From positions 52,059-116,058 of the forward strand of contig NZ_QWBW01000016.1 of the NCBI RefSeq assembly GCF_004117855.1: 64,000 nucleotides of DNA, given 5' to 3'. The position numbers and the translations under genes are program-made. The notes below the pieces were generated by a model. That model saw only the letters and a program-made list of their open reading frames with translations. It was not told where the DNA came from and did not search any database. Below, piece by piece: positions 22,902 through 32,159 of the stretch (positions are counted from its first letter, which is position 1; each line of letters begins with the position of its first letter). Source of the DNA: Modicisalibacter coralii. Lineage in GTDB: Bacteria; Pseudomonadota; Gammaproteobacteria; Pseudomonadales; Halomonadaceae.

Positions 22902-23957
22902 ATGACGCCAAGAACCTCCAAGCATCCCGGTGCCCGGGGCGAGCCCCTGTCGGTCGGCTTCGTCCTGCTGCACCGCTTCACGCTGATGCCCTTCGCCGCC
23001 TTCGTCGACTGCCTGCGTCTGGCGGCGGACGAGGGTGACCGCAGCCGCCAGTTGCGTTGCCACTGGACCTTCATGACCAGCACCGGCGAGCCGGCCGTGT
23101 CCAGCTGCGGGGCGGCCGTCTCGCCCTGTCAGCCCTTTCGCAACCCCGACGACTTCGACTACATCGTGGTCATCGGCGGCGTGCAGGACGAAAAGGCCCG
23201 GGTGGATACCGCCGCGCTCGCCTACCTCAAGCAGGCGGCTTCCGCCCAGGTGCCGCTGGTGGGCGTGTGTACCGGCGTCTTCGCGCTCATCCAGGCGGGG
23301 CTGATGAACGGCCGGCGCTGCTGCGTGAGCTGGTATCACCATCGCGACATGGTCCAGCGCTTCCCGGCCATCGAGCCGGTGGCCGATCGGCTATACATCG
23401 ACGACGGCGACCGGGTCACCTGTGCGGGCGGCGCCGCCGCGGCGGACCTGGCCGCCTATCTGATCGAGCGTCACCTGGGCAAGGCGTGGGCCATGAAAAG
23501 CCTGCACATCATGCTCCTGGAGGAGGCCCGCGCCGGCACCCGGCCGCAGCCGCAGCCGGTGGTGTTCGGCAAGATCGAGGATCGCCTGGTGCGTCGCTCC
23601 ATCGCGCTGCTCGAGCAGCACCTGGGCGAGTCGATCTCCATGGACGTGCTCGCCGAGCGGGTGGGAACGTCGCGGCGCAACCTGGAGCGCCGTTTTCGCG
23701 AGACGCTAGGCGTGGGACCGCAGAAGTTCGCGCGTGACCTGCGGCTGCGCTACGGGCTCTGGCTGTTGCACTACACCGGCAAGAGCGTCACCGAGATCGG
23801 CGAGCAGTGCGGCTTCGCCGATACGGCGCATTTTTCACGCCACTTTCGTAGTACGTTCGGCATGACACCGTCGGAAATGCGCAAGCAGGCCGGCGACCCC
23901 GACAGCGACCGTGTCGACCCCTTCTTCCTGCATGTCGAGGGCCGCCCGGCGCTCTGA
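22902..23957 (+). CDS. gbdR: GbdR-like AraC-family regulator with DJ-1/PfpI domain
   Basis: Transcriptional activator of the GATase1-like AraC (GlxA) group, 351 residues. The N-terminal half is a DJ-1/PfpI-like ligand-binding domain (SVGFVLLHRFTLMPFAAFVD, VVIGGVQD, GVCTGVFALIQAG); the C-terminal half carries two helix-turn-helix motifs (SMDVLAERVGTSRRNLERRF and GKSVTEIGEQCGFADTAHF) and FRSTFGMTPSEMR. In Pseudomonas the homologous GbdR senses glycine betaine and dimethylglycine and activates glyA-soxBDAG-purU; SouR is a related sarcosine regulator. The immediate neighbourhood of that same operon makes GbdR or SouR the best reading. The ATG at 22902 starts just ahead of the conserved domain; an earlier start would overlap the divergent transporter. 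Confidence 0.8.
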   Translation: MTPRTSKHPGARGEPLSVGFVLLHRFTLMPFAAFVDCLRLAADEGDRSRQLRCHWTFMTSTGEPAVSSCGAAVSPCQPFRNPDDFDYIVVIGGVQDEKARVDTAALAYLKQAASAQVPLVGVCTGVFALIQAGLMNGRRCCVSWYHHRDMVQRFPAIEPVADRLYIDDGDRVTCAGGAAAADLAAYLIERHLGKAWAMKSLHIMLLEEARAGTRPQPQPVVFGKIEDRLVRRSIALLEQHLGESISMDVLAERVGTSRRNLERRFRETLGVGPQKFARDLRLRYGLWLLHYTGKSVTEIGEQCGFADTAHFSRHFRSTFGMTPSEMRKQAGDPDSDRVDPFFLHVEGRPAL

Positions 23958-24246
23958 TCGGCAAGGCCTTATCCTTCCGTCTCATGCGGTCTGTGGCACG
24001 AGGAGCCGGGTTCGTCGCGGCGGCTCTCGAGCGGCCGTGAACGATCCCTCGCCTGACTTGGACATTCATCAAGCCTGTCGCATTCGTTCAATCTTTGCGC
24101 GGCCGCGTCGCCTTTAATCGAAGCGTGAGGCGGCAGAGCCACATGGCGGGCGTCGAGGCACCCGGATCACTCCGTTTCCCGGGTTGCCGGTCGCCGCCGT
24201 ATCCGAGGCACGCTCTGCCCATGACCGATAACAACAGGAGTCCATC

Positions 24247-25566
24247 ATGAATCAGGTTGGTCTTGCCGCATTCGATTCCCAGGTCGCCGCCGCCATCGCC
24301 GACGAGGTGGCGCGTCAGGAAGCCCATATCGAGCTGATCGCTTCCGAGAACTACGCCAGCCGTGCCGTGATGGAAGCCCAGGGGACCCAACTGACCAACA
24401 AGTACGCCGAAGGGTACCCGGGCAAGCGTTACTACGGCGGCTGCGAGCACGTGGACGTGGTCGAACAGCTGGCCATCGAACGGGCCTGCGACCTGTTCGG
24501 CGCCGACTATGCCAACGTGCAGCCGCACTCCGGGGCCCAGGCCAACGCGGCGGCCTTCATGGCGCTGGTCAAGCCGGGCGATACCGTGCTTGGCATGAGC
24601 CTGGCCCACGGCGGCCACCTGACCCATGGTGCCGCGCCCAACTTCTCCGGCAAGCACTATCACGCCGTGCAGTACGGGCTGAACCCGGAGACCGGCGAGA
24701 TCGACTACGACGAGGTCGAGCGCCTGGCTCGCGAGCATCGGCCCAAGCTGGTCATCGCCGGCTTCTCGGCCTATTCCCGGGTGGTGGACTGGCGGCGTTT
24801 CCGCGCCATCGCCGACGAGGTCGGAGCCTACCTGCTGGTCGACATGGCCCACGTGGCGGGCCTGGTCGCCGCCGGCCTCTACCCGAGCCCGATTCCCCAC
24901 GCCCACGTGGTGACCACCACCACCCACAAGACGCTGCGCGGCCCGCGTGGTGGCCTGATTCTCTCCGCCAACGCCGACGAGGCGCTGGTCAAGAAGCTCA
25001 ACGGCGCGGTGTTCCCGGGGCAGCAGGGCGGTCCGCTGATGCACGTGATCGCGGCCAAGGCGGTGGCCTTCAAGGAAGCCATGAGCCAGGACTTCGTCAA
25101 CTACCAGCGTCAGGTCATCGCCAATGCCCGCGCCATGGCCCAGGTGTTCCTCGAGCGGGGGTTCGAGGTGGTCTCCGGTGGCACCGACGACCACCTGTTC
25201 CTGGTGTCGCTGATCAAGCAGGGCGTGACCGGCAAGGACGCCGACGCCGCGCTCGGCCGGGCGCACATCACCGTCAACAAGAACGCCGTGCCCAACGACC
25301 CGCAGAGCCCCTTCGTCACCTCCGGCCTGCGCATCGGCACCCCGGCGGCGACCAGCCGCGGCTTCGACGACAGCGAGTGCGCCGAGCTGGCGGGCTGGAT
25401 CTGCGACATCCTCGACGTGCTCGCCGAGCGCGGCAACACCGACGCGGTGGAGGCCGAGGTCCGCGAGAAGGTCGAGGACCTCTGCGCGCGTCACCCGGTC
25501 TACGGGGAAGCCGCCGCCAACGGGCAGGCGACCGGCGCGGACGTGCCGGCCGCCTCCGCCCTGTAA
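24247..25566 (+). CDS. glyA: Serine hydroxymethyltransferase
   Basis: PLP enzyme interconverting glycine plus 5,10-methylene-THF with serine plus THF. The 439-residue protein includes [20 protein letters not shown], the [17 protein letters not shown] substrate loop and the PLP lysine in [16 protein letters not shown] (about 230). Placement at the head of the sarcosine oxidase operon, as in pseudomonads, means this copy is probably dedicated to using the C1 and glycine produced from sarcosine; a housekeeping glyA is expected elsewhere. A good ribosome binding site (ACAGGAGT) precedes the ATG. The C-terminus is extended by about 20 residues rich in A and G. Confidence 0.96.
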   Translation: MNQVGLAAFDSQVAAAIADEVARQEAHIELIASENYASRAVMEAQGTQLTNKYAEGYPGKRYYGGCEHVDVVEQLAIERACDLFGADYANVQPHSGAQANAAAFMALVKPGDTVLGMSLAHGGHLTHGAAPNFSGKHYHAVQYGLNPETGEIDYDEVERLAREHRPKLVIAGFSAYSRVVDWRRFRAIADEVGAYLLVDMAHVAGLVAAGLYPSPIPHAHVVTTTTHKTLRGPRGGLILSANADEALVKKLNGAVFPGQQGGPLMHVIAAKAVAFKEAMSQDFVNYQRQVIANARAMAQVFLERGFEVVSGGTDDHLFLVSLIKQGVTGKDADAALGRAHITVNKNAVPNDPQSPFVTSGLRIGTPAATSRGFDDSECAELAGWICDILDVLAERGNTDAVEAEVREKVEDLCARHPVYGEAAANGQATGADVPAASAL

Positions 25567-25590
25567 CGCGACACGAGTCAGGAGACAATC

Positions 25591-26841
25591 ATGCAACGCT
25601 ATTCGGGCTTCGGACTGGTCAAGCACGCGCTCAGTCATCACGAGAACTGGCAGCGCCAGTGGCGCAACCCCACGCCCAAGAAAGAGTACGACGTGATCAT
25701 CGTCGGCGGCGGCGGCCACGGTCTGGCGACCGCCTACTACCTGGCCAAGGAGCACGGCATCACCAATGTCGCGGTGATCGAGAAGGGCTGGCTGGGCGGC
25801 GGCAATACCGCGCGCAACACCACCATCGTGCGTTCCAACTACCTGTGGGACGAGTCGGCGGCGCTCTACGAGCACGCCATGAAGCTGTGGGAAGGGCTCT
25901 CCCAGGACATCAACTACAATGTGATGTTCTCGCAGCGCGGCGTGCTCAACCTCGGCCACACCCTGCAGGACATGCGCGACATCCAGCGCCGGGTCAACGC
26001 CAACCGCCTGAACGGCATCGACAGCGAGGTCCTCGACGCCAAGGGCGTGCAGGCGCTGGTGCCGATCATGGACTGCTCCAAGCGTGCCCGTTACCCGGTG
26101 ATGGGCGCCTCCTGGCAGCCGCGTGCCGGGGTGGCGCGTCACGACGCCGTGGCCTGGGGCTATGCCCGCGGCGCCGACGGACTCGGCGTCGACCTGTTGC
26201 AGAACACCGAGGTCACCGGCTTCAAGATCCTCGACGGCCGGGTGGTCGGTGTGCACACCAATCGCGGTGACATCGGCGCCAGGACGGTGGGCTGCGTCAC
26301 CGCCGGCAACTCCGGGGTGATGGCCAAGATGGCCGGCTTCCAACTGCCGCTGGAGTCGCATCCGCTGCAGGCGCTGGTCTCCGAGCCGCTCAAGCCGATC
26401 CTCGATACCGTGGTGATGTCCAACCACGTCCACGGCTACATCAGCCAGTCCGACAAGGGCGACCTGGTGATCGGCGCCGGTATCGACGGCTACAACGGCT
26501 ACGGCCAGCGCGGCAGCTACCCGACCGTGGAGCACACCCTGCAGGCGATCGTCGAGATGTTCCCGATCTTCTCGCGGGTGCGCATGAACCGCCAGTGGGG
26601 CGGCATCGTCGACACCTGCCCGGACGCCTGCCCGATCCTCTCGCGGACGCCGGTCAAGGGGCTCTACTTCAACTGCGGCTGGGGCACCGGCGGCTTCAAG
26701 GCCACGCCCGGCTCGGGGCACGTGTTCGCCTGGTCGCTGGCCAAGGGCCAGATGCACAAGCTGGCCGCGCCGTTTTCCATCGATCGTTTTCGCACTGGGG
26801 CGCTCATTGATGAGCACGGTGCGGCAGGCGTGGCTCACTGA
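25591..26841 (+). CDS. soxB: Sarcosine oxidase subunit beta
   Basis: FAD/FMN-binding catalytic subunit of heterotetrameric sarcosine oxidase, 416 residues. The FAD dinucleotide motif [20 protein letters not shown] is at about 35-54, and the [16 protein letters not shown] segment (about 182-197) falls in the region that in characterised enzymes holds covalently bound FMN on a histidine. The C-terminal [18 protein letters not shown] loop is conserved in the family. It begins 24 bases after glyA. Confidence 0.96.
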   Translation: MQRYSGFGLVKHALSHHENWQRQWRNPTPKKEYDVIIVGGGGHGLATAYYLAKEHGITNVAVIEKGWLGGGNTARNTTIVRSNYLWDESAALYEHAMKLWEGLSQDINYNVMFSQRGVLNLGHTLQDMRDIQRRVNANRLNGIDSEVLDAKGVQALVPIMDCSKRARYPVMGASWQPRAGVARHDAVAWGYARGADGLGVDLLQNTEVTGFKILDGRVVGVHTNRGDIGARTVGCVTAGNSGVMAKMAGFQLPLESHPLQALVSEPLKPILDTVVMSNHVHGYISQSDKGDLVIGAGIDGYNGYGQRGSYPTVEHTLQAIVEMFPIFSRVRMNRQWGGIVDTCPDACPILSRTPVKGLYFNCGWGTGGFKATPGSGHVFAWSLAKGQMHKLAAPFSIDRFRTGALIDEHGAAGVAH

Positions 26842-26853
26842 GGGGGAATCATC

Positions 26854-27246
26854 ATGTTTCATATCTACTGCCCCTACTGCGAGGAGCACCGCGAGGAAGA
26901 GGAGTTCCATCCCAAGGGCCAGGCGCACATCGCCCGCCCGGCGGACCCGGACGCCTGCTCGGATGCCGAGTGGGGCGACTACCTGTTCTTCCGCGACAAC
27001 CCGCGCGGCATCCACCACGAGCTGTGGGTCCATGCGGTGGGCTGTCGCAAGTTCTTCAACATCACCCGCCATACGGTGACCTACGAGATTCTCGAGACCT
27101 ACCGCATGGGCGAGCAGCCGACCATCACCGCCGAGAGCCTGGCGCGTGAGGAGAAAGCCGACAAGGTGCAGGTCGCCGATGGCGGCCAGCAGACCGTGGG
27201 AGCCAGCGACGCCGCCCTGGCGTCGATGAAGGGAGCGCAGGCATGA
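26854..27246 (+). CDS. soxD: Sarcosine oxidase subunit delta
   Basis: Small zinc-binding subunit, 130 residues. The N-terminal MFHIYCPYCEEHREEEEF carries the CxxC pair and a later His/Cys set (HELWVHAVGCRKFFNI) completes the probable zinc site. The C-terminal 40 residues are hydrophilic and longer than in many homologues. It follows soxB by 12 bases and its stop overlaps the soxA start (ATGA). Confidence 0.95.
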   Translation: MFHIYCPYCEEHREEEEFHPKGQAHIARPADPDACSDAEWGDYLFFRDNPRGIHHELWVHAVGCRKFFNITRHTVTYEILETYRMGEQPTITAESLAREEKADKVQVADGGQQTVGASDAALASMKGAQA

Positions 27247-30200
27247 GCCAGTCATCATCACAGCCCAACCGCCTGGCGCAGGGCGGCCAGGTCGACCGCT
27301 CGCGCGAGCTGACCTTCACCTTCAACGGCAAGCGCTACGTCGGCCACCCCGGCGATACCCTGGCCTCGGCGCTGCTCGCCAACGGTGTCGACATCGTCAA
27401 CCGCAGCTTCAAGTACTCGCGGCCGCGCGGCATCGTCGCCGCCGGCGCCGAGGAGCCCAACGCCGTGGTCCAGCTGGGCGCCTCCGAGGCCGCCCAGGTG
27501 CCCAACGTGCGCGCCACCCAGCAGGCGCTCTACCAGGGCCTGGAGGCGCGCAGCACCAACGGCTGGCCCAATGTCCAGCGCGACCTGATGGCTTCGGTCG
27601 GCAAGCTGGGCGGCTCCTTCATGCCGCCGGGCTTCTACTACAAGACCTTCATGGCCCCGGCCTCGATGTGGATGACCTACGAGAAGTACATCCGCAAGTC
27701 GGCCGGCCTGGGGCGCAGCCCCGCCGAGTCGGACCCGGACATCTACGATCACCTGAACCAGCACTGCGACGTGCTGGTGATCGGCGCCGGGCCCGCTGGC
27801 CTCACGGCGGCGCTGACGGCCGCCCGCAGCGGCGCGCGGGTGATCCTCTGCGACGAGCAGGAGCGCCTGGGCGGTTCGCTGCTCGACAGCCGCGAGCTCC
27901 TCGACGATGCCCCGGCCAGCCAGTGGGCGCAGGCCGTGATCGACGAGCTGGCGGCCATGGAAGACGTGACCCTGTTGCCGCGCACCACCGCCAACGGCTA
28001 TCACGATCACAACTTCGTGACGCTGCACGAGCGGCGCACCGAGCATCTCGCCGATGTCGCGCCGCGCGTCGACGGCCGTCGTCAGTCACGCTCGCGGCTG
28101 CATCGCGTGCGTGCCGCCCAGGTGGTGCTGGCCACCGGCGCCCACGAGCGGCCGCTGGTCTATGCCAACAACGACGTACCGGGCAACCTGCTGGCCGGTG
28201 CGGTGTCGACCTATGTCCGCCGCTACGGCGTGGCGCCGGGACAGAAGCTGGTACTCACCACCAGCAACGATCACGGCTATCGCGCCGCCCTCGACTGGCA
28301 GGAGGCGGGTCGCGAGGTGGTGGCGATCGTCGACGCCCGTGACAACCCTGATGGCGAGCTGGTCGAGCAGGCGCGGGCCGCCGGCATTCGGCTCATCACC
28401 GGCAGCGCGGTGATCGAGGCCAAGGGCGACAAGCGCGTCAGCGGCGCACGCGTGGCGCGCATCGACATCGACGGCTTCCAGGTGGTCGGCAAGGTCGAGG
28501 AACTGGCCTGCGACACCATCGCCAGCTCCGGCGGCTACAGTCCGGTGATCCACCTCTCTTCCCACACCGGCACGCGTCCCGTGTGGCGCGAGGACATCCT
28601 CGGCTTCGTGCCCGGCAAGGTCAAAGGACTGACGCCGGCGGGCGGGGCGCAGGGCATCTATGCGCTCGACGAAGTTCTCGAGGATGGCGTCGCCGCCGGC
28701 AACCGCGCCGCCGAGGCGGCCGGTTTCACCGCGGCCCGGCTCGAATTGCCGCGGGCGGTGGCCCGTCGCGAATCGCCGGCCGTGGCGCTCTATCAGGTGC
28801 CCCACGAGAAGCCCACGCTGCGCGCGCCCAAGCAGTTCGTCGACCTGCAGAACGACGTCACCGCGGCGGGCATCGAGGTGGCCACCCGCGAGGGCTTCGA
28901 GTCGATCGAGCACGTCAAGCGCTACACCGCGATGGGCTTCGGCACCGACCAGGGCAAGCTGGGCAACATCAACGGCATGGCGATCGCCGCGCGCTGTCTC
29001 GGCCAGACCATTCCCGAGACCGGCACCACGGTGTTCCGCCCCAACTACACGCCGGTGACCTTCGGCGCGATCGTCGGCCGCCACTGTCGCGAGCTGTTCG
29101 ATCCCGAGCGCTACACCGCGCTGCATCAGTGGCACGTCGAGCACGGCGCCGAGTTCGAGGACGTCGGCCAGTGGAAGCGCCCCTGGTACTTCCCGCGCAC
29201 CGTCAACGGCAAGAAGGAGAGCATGCACGACGCGGTGGCCCGCGAGTGCCTGGCGGTGCGCCAGGGCGTGGGCATCCTCGATGCCTCGACGCTGGGCAAG
29301 ATCGACATCCAGGGCCCGGACGCCCGCGAGTTCCTGGGTCGGGTCTACACCAACAAGTGGGCCAAGCTGGCTCCGGGGCGTGTCCGCTACGGCCTGATGT
29401 GCAAGGACGACGGCATGCTGATGGACGACGGCACCACCAGCTGCCTGGGCGACAACCATTTCCTGATGACCACCACCACCGGTGGCGCCGCGGGCGTGCT
29501 GGAGTGGCTCGAGCTGTGGCATCAGACCGAATGGCCGGAACTCCAGGTCTACTTCGATTCGGTGACCGACCACTGGGCGACGATGACCGTGACGGGCCCC
29601 GAGGCGCGCAAGCTGATGGCCGAGGTCACCGACATCGACCTCGACAAGGAAGCCTTCAAGTTCATGGACTGGCGCGAAGGCACCGTGGCCGGCGTTCCGG
29701 CGCGGGTCTTCCGCATCTCGTTCACCGGCGAGCTGGCCTACGAGATCAACGTTCAGGCCAACTACGCCATGCACGTCTGGAAGACGCTGTTCGCGCACGG
29801 CGAGAAGTACGACCTGACGCCCTACGGCACCGAGACCATGCACGTGCTGCGTGCCGAGAAGGGGCTGATCATCGTCGGCCAGGACACCGATGGTTCGGTG
29901 ACCCCGGAGGACCTGAACATGTACTGGGCGATCGGCTACGACAAGCCGTTCCCGTGGATCGGCAAGCGTGCGCTGAGCCGCCCCGATACCCGGCGTATCG
30001 ACCGCAAGCAACTGGTCGGCCTGCGCCCGCACGATCCCAAGGTGGTGCTGGAGGAGGGCGCGCAGATCGTCTTCGACCCCGAACAGGCGATTCCCATGAC
30101 CATGGTCGGCCACGTCACCTCCAGCTACTACAGCCCGGTGCTCGACAGCGGCTTCGCCCTGGCCGTGGTCAAGGGCGGCCACCATCGCATGGGCGAGACC

Positions 30201-30293
30201 GTCTACCTGCCGATGGCCGACGGCAAGGTCCATGCCGCCGAGATCGTGAGTACCGTGTTCGTTGATCCCAAGGGAGAGCGCCAGAATGTCTGA
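27243..30293 (+). CDS. soxA: Sarcosine oxidase subunit alpha
   Basis: Large subunit of heterotetrameric sarcosine oxidase, 1016 residues. It contains an N-terminal 2Fe-2S-ferredoxin-like fold without its cluster cysteines (FTFNGKRYVGHPGDTLASAL), an NAD-binding domain (DVLVIGAGPAGLTAALTAA, about 177-195), and a C-terminal aminomethyltransferase (GcvT-like) domain (about 620-1010) that binds THF and captures the released C1 as methylene-THF. It overlaps soxD by four and soxG by eight bases. Together the complex oxidises sarcosine to glycine with hydrogen peroxide release. Confidence 0.96.
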   Translation: MSQSSSQPNRLAQGGQVDRSRELTFTFNGKRYVGHPGDTLASALLANGVDIVNRSFKYSRPRGIVAAGAEEPNAVVQLGASEAAQVPNVRATQQALYQGLEARSTNGWPNVQRDLMASVGKLGGSFMPPGFYYKTFMAPASMWMTYEKYIRKSAGLGRSPAESDPDIYDHLNQHCDVLVIGAGPAGLTAALTAARSGARVILCDEQERLGGSLLDSRELLDDAPASQWAQAVIDELAAMEDVTLLPRTTANGYHDHNFVTLHERRTEHLADVAPRVDGRRQSRSRLHRVRAAQVVLATGAHERPLVYANNDVPGNLLAGAVSTYVRRYGVAPGQKLVLTTSNDHGYRAALDWQEAGREVVAIVDARDNPDGELVEQARAAGIRLITGSAVIEAKGDKRVSGARVARIDIDGFQVVGKVEELACDTIASSGGYSPVIHLSSHTGTRPVWREDILGFVPGKVKGLTPAGGAQGIYALDEVLEDGVAAGNRAAEAAGFTAARLELPRAVARRESPAVALYQVPHEKPTLRAPKQFVDLQNDVTAAGIEVATREGFESIEHVKRYTAMGFGTDQGKLGNINGMAIAARCLGQTIPETGTTVFRPNYTPVTFGAIVGRHCRELFDPERYTALHQWHVEHGAEFEDVGQWKRPWYFPRTVNGKKESMHDAVARECLAVRQGVGILDASTLGKIDIQGPDAREFLGRVYTNKWAKLAPGRVRYGLMCKDDGMLMDDGTTSCLGDNHFLMTTTTGGAAGVLEWLELWHQTEWPELQVYFDSVTDHWATMTVTGPEARKLMAEVTDIDLDKEAFKFMDWREGTVAGVPARVFRISFTGELAYEINVQANYAMHVWKTLFAHGEKYDLTPYGTETMHVLRAEKGLIIVGQDTDGSVTPEDLNMYWAIGYDKPFPWIGKRALSRPDTRRIDRKQLVGLRPHDPKVVLEEGAQIVFDPEQAIPMTMVGHVTSSYYSPVLDSGFALAVVKGGHHRMGETVYLPMADGKVHAAEIVSTVFVDPKGERQNV

Positions 30294-30927
30294 TGTGCGT
30301 CTATTCGACAGCCGCCCGACCGCCGAGGTCGAGGCCGAATCGCCGCTGGTGCTGAGCCAGCTCGACGAGCGCGCCCGGCGCGCGCCCGCCAGCCCCGGTG
30401 TCACGCTGCGCGAGCGGGCCTTTCTCGGCCACCTGATCCTGCGCGGCGGGGCGATCGTCCTCGACGAGGCGGTACGCCAGGTGCTCGGTGTCAGCCTGCC
30501 GGCGCGGCCCGGCGCGCTGGTCCTCGACGAGTCGGGCGAGCGCTCGATCCAGTGGCTGTCGCCGGACGAGTGGCTGGTCATCGTCCCCGACGGTGAGGCC
30601 TTCTCGCTGGAGCAGCGCCTGCGCGATGCCCTGGGTGATGCCCACTTCGCCATCGTCGACGTCAGCGGCGGGCAGACCGTTGTCGAGCTCTCCGGGCCGA
30701 TGGCCCGCGAGGTGCTGATGAAATCCACGCCCTACGACGTCCACCCGCGGCACTTCCCGGCCGGCAAGGGCGTGACCACGACCTTCGCCAAGGCCACCGC
30801 GATCCTGCGTCGGCCGGACGAGGGGCGCTGGGAGCTGGTTCTGCGCCGCAGCTTCGCCGACTACTGCTACCGCTGGCTGGTGGATGCCGGCGAGGAGTAC
30901 GGCCTGGCGGTGTCCACCGGCGACTGA
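30286..30927 (+). CDS. soxG: Sarcosine oxidase subunit gamma
   Basis: Gamma subunit, 213 residues, structurally related to the GcvT fold and packing against the alpha subunit. Recognisable segments are WLSPDEWLVI, AIVDVSGGQTVVELSGPMAREVL and LVLRRSFADYCYRWL. The ATG at 30286, inside the soxA end and preceded by GGGAGAG, is preferred over an in-frame ATT/ATG eight codons earlier. The last gene of the sox operon, followed 25 bases later by a strong stem-loop. Confidence 0.93.
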   Translation: MSDVRLFDSRPTAEVEAESPLVLSQLDERARRAPASPGVTLRERAFLGHLILRGGAIVLDEAVRQVLGVSLPARPGALVLDESGERSIQWLSPDEWLVIVPDGEAFSLEQRLRDALGDAHFAIVDVSGGQTVVELSGPMAREVLMKSTPYDVHPRHFPAGKGVTTTFAKATAILRRPDEGRWELVLRRSFADYCYRWLVDAGEEYGLAVSTGD

Positions 30928-30952
30928 CGGACGTGCCCGGCAAGCGGTATGT

Positions 30953-30984
30953 CGAGAGGGCGCCACGGCGCCCTCTCGTTCTTT
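30953..30984 (+). terminator. Terminator of the glyA-soxBDAG operon
   Basis: CGAGAGGGCGCC (30953-30964) pairs perfectly with GGCGCCCTCTCG (30967-30978) and is followed by TTCTTTCG. The 12-bp stem and pyrimidine tail indicate a rho-independent terminator, which would separate soxG from purU. Confidence 0.75.
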
Positions 30985-31005
30985 CGTCGGCTGATCGGTG
31001 TGTTT

Positions 31006-31146
31006 GAGGGTGTTTACAAAGTCGGCGAGCGAAGGCAAGACAAGGCAAAATCGGTCGAAAAAGCGGAGTTTACACGGGGTAAATGAGCATTTTGAGGCCG
31101 GTTTTAACGCCGTATTGCCGAGCGCAGGCAGTTTGTAAATACCCTC
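31006..31146. repeat. 141-bp palindromic intergenic repeat with terminal inverted repeats
   Basis: The element is bounded by GAGGGTGTTTACAAA (31006-31020) and TTTGTAAATACCCTC (31132-31146), inverted repeats with one mismatch. The inside contains GCGGAGTTTACACGGGGTAA and AACGCCGTATTGCCGAGCGC. I recognise the inner sequence as the type of short intergenic repeat found dispersed in Halomonas and Pseudomonas genomes, and a decayed relative is at 19489-19614 in this window. It has no coding capacity and lies between soxG and purU. Confidence 0.65.
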
Positions 31147-31209
31147 TAAGGCCGACACTGGCGTACCGTCTACAAGACGGGCCAACGACAATCACCAACA
31201 GGAGGCGCC

Positions 31210-32073
31210 ATGAGCCGCACCCCCGATACCTGGATCATCGCCGCCCAGTGCCCCAGCCGGCTGGGCACCGTGGATGTGGTCACGCGCTTTCTCAAGGAGC
31301 AGCGCTGTTACATCACCGAGCTGCACTCCTTCGACGAGCGCCTGGGCGAGCGTTTCTTCATCCGCGCCGAGTTTCGCCCCGAGGACGGCTTCGATGCCGG
31401 GGCCTTCGAGGCCGCCTTCGCGCCGCGCGCCGCCGAATTCGACATGCAGTTCGAACTCACCGCGCCCGGCGCCCGGCCGCGCACGGTGATTCTGGTCTCC
31501 AAGGCCGATCACTGCCTCAACGACCTGCTCTATCGCTACCGTATCGGCCAGTTGCCGATCGACATCCGCGCGGTGGTCTCCAACCATCCCGATCTCGAGC
31601 CGCTCGCCGCGTGGCACGATCTGCCCTATCACCACTTTCCGATCACCGCCGACACCAAGCCCCAGCAGGAAGCGCAGATCCGCGAGGTGATCGAGGAGAC
31701 CGGCGCCGAGCTGGTGATCCTGGCCCGCTACATGCAGGTACTCTCGCCCGAGATGTGCGAATTGCTCAGCGGCCGGGCGATCAACATCCACCATTCGCTG
31801 CTGCCCGGCTTCAAGGGCGCCCGGCCCTACCACCAGGCCTACGAGAAGGGCGTCAAGCTGGTCGGCGCCACCGCCCACTACATCAACAACGACCTCGACG
31901 AGGGCCCGATCATCACCCAGGGCGTCGAGCCGGTCGATCACACCCACTACCCCGAGGACCTGGTCGCCAAGGGGCGCGACATCGAATGCCTGACGCTGGC
32001 GCGGGCGATCGACTACCACGTCGAGCGTCGGGTGTTCCTCAACCAGGGGCGCACGGTGGTGTTCGCGCGCTAG
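31210..32073 (+). CDS. purU: Formyltetrahydrofolate deformylase
   Basis: Hydrolyses 10-formyl-THF to formate and THF. The 287-residue protein has an N-terminal ACT domain (about 7-85, IIAAQCPSRLGTVDVVTRFL) and a C-terminal formyltransferase-fold domain with NIHHSLLPGFKGARPYHQAY and GATAHYINNDLDEGPII, which carry the catalytic Asn/His/Asp. It sits behind the sarcosine oxidase genes, where it can replenish THF when C1 units accumulate. A strong Shine-Dalgarno (ACAGGAGG) precedes the ATG. It may be transcribed with sox by read-through, although a terminator and a repeat intervene. Confidence 0.96.
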   Translation: MSRTPDTWIIAAQCPSRLGTVDVVTRFLKEQRCYITELHSFDERLGERFFIRAEFRPEDGFDAGAFEAAFAPRAAEFDMQFELTAPGARPRTVILVSKADHCLNDLLYRYRIGQLPIDIRAVVSNHPDLEPLAAWHDLPYHHFPITADTKPQQEAQIREVIEETGAELVILARYMQVLSPEMCELLSGRAINIHHSLLPGFKGARPYHQAYEKGVKLVGATAHYINNDLDEGPIITQGVEPVDHTHYPEDLVAKGRDIECLTLARAIDYHVERRVFLNQGRTVVFAR

Positions 32074-32159
32074 AAGTGTGGTGATTGGCGAGTAACGACG
32101 TGCCGGCTCGTGGAAGCGCTTGGCTGCGCTGCGGGCCGGCATCGATGCGATGGGTAGGC

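Noticed and set aside
24088..27261. A 1057-codon minus-strand open frame opposite glyA and soxB
   Set aside because: Antisense of well-conserved enzymes; the translation lacks recognisable domains.
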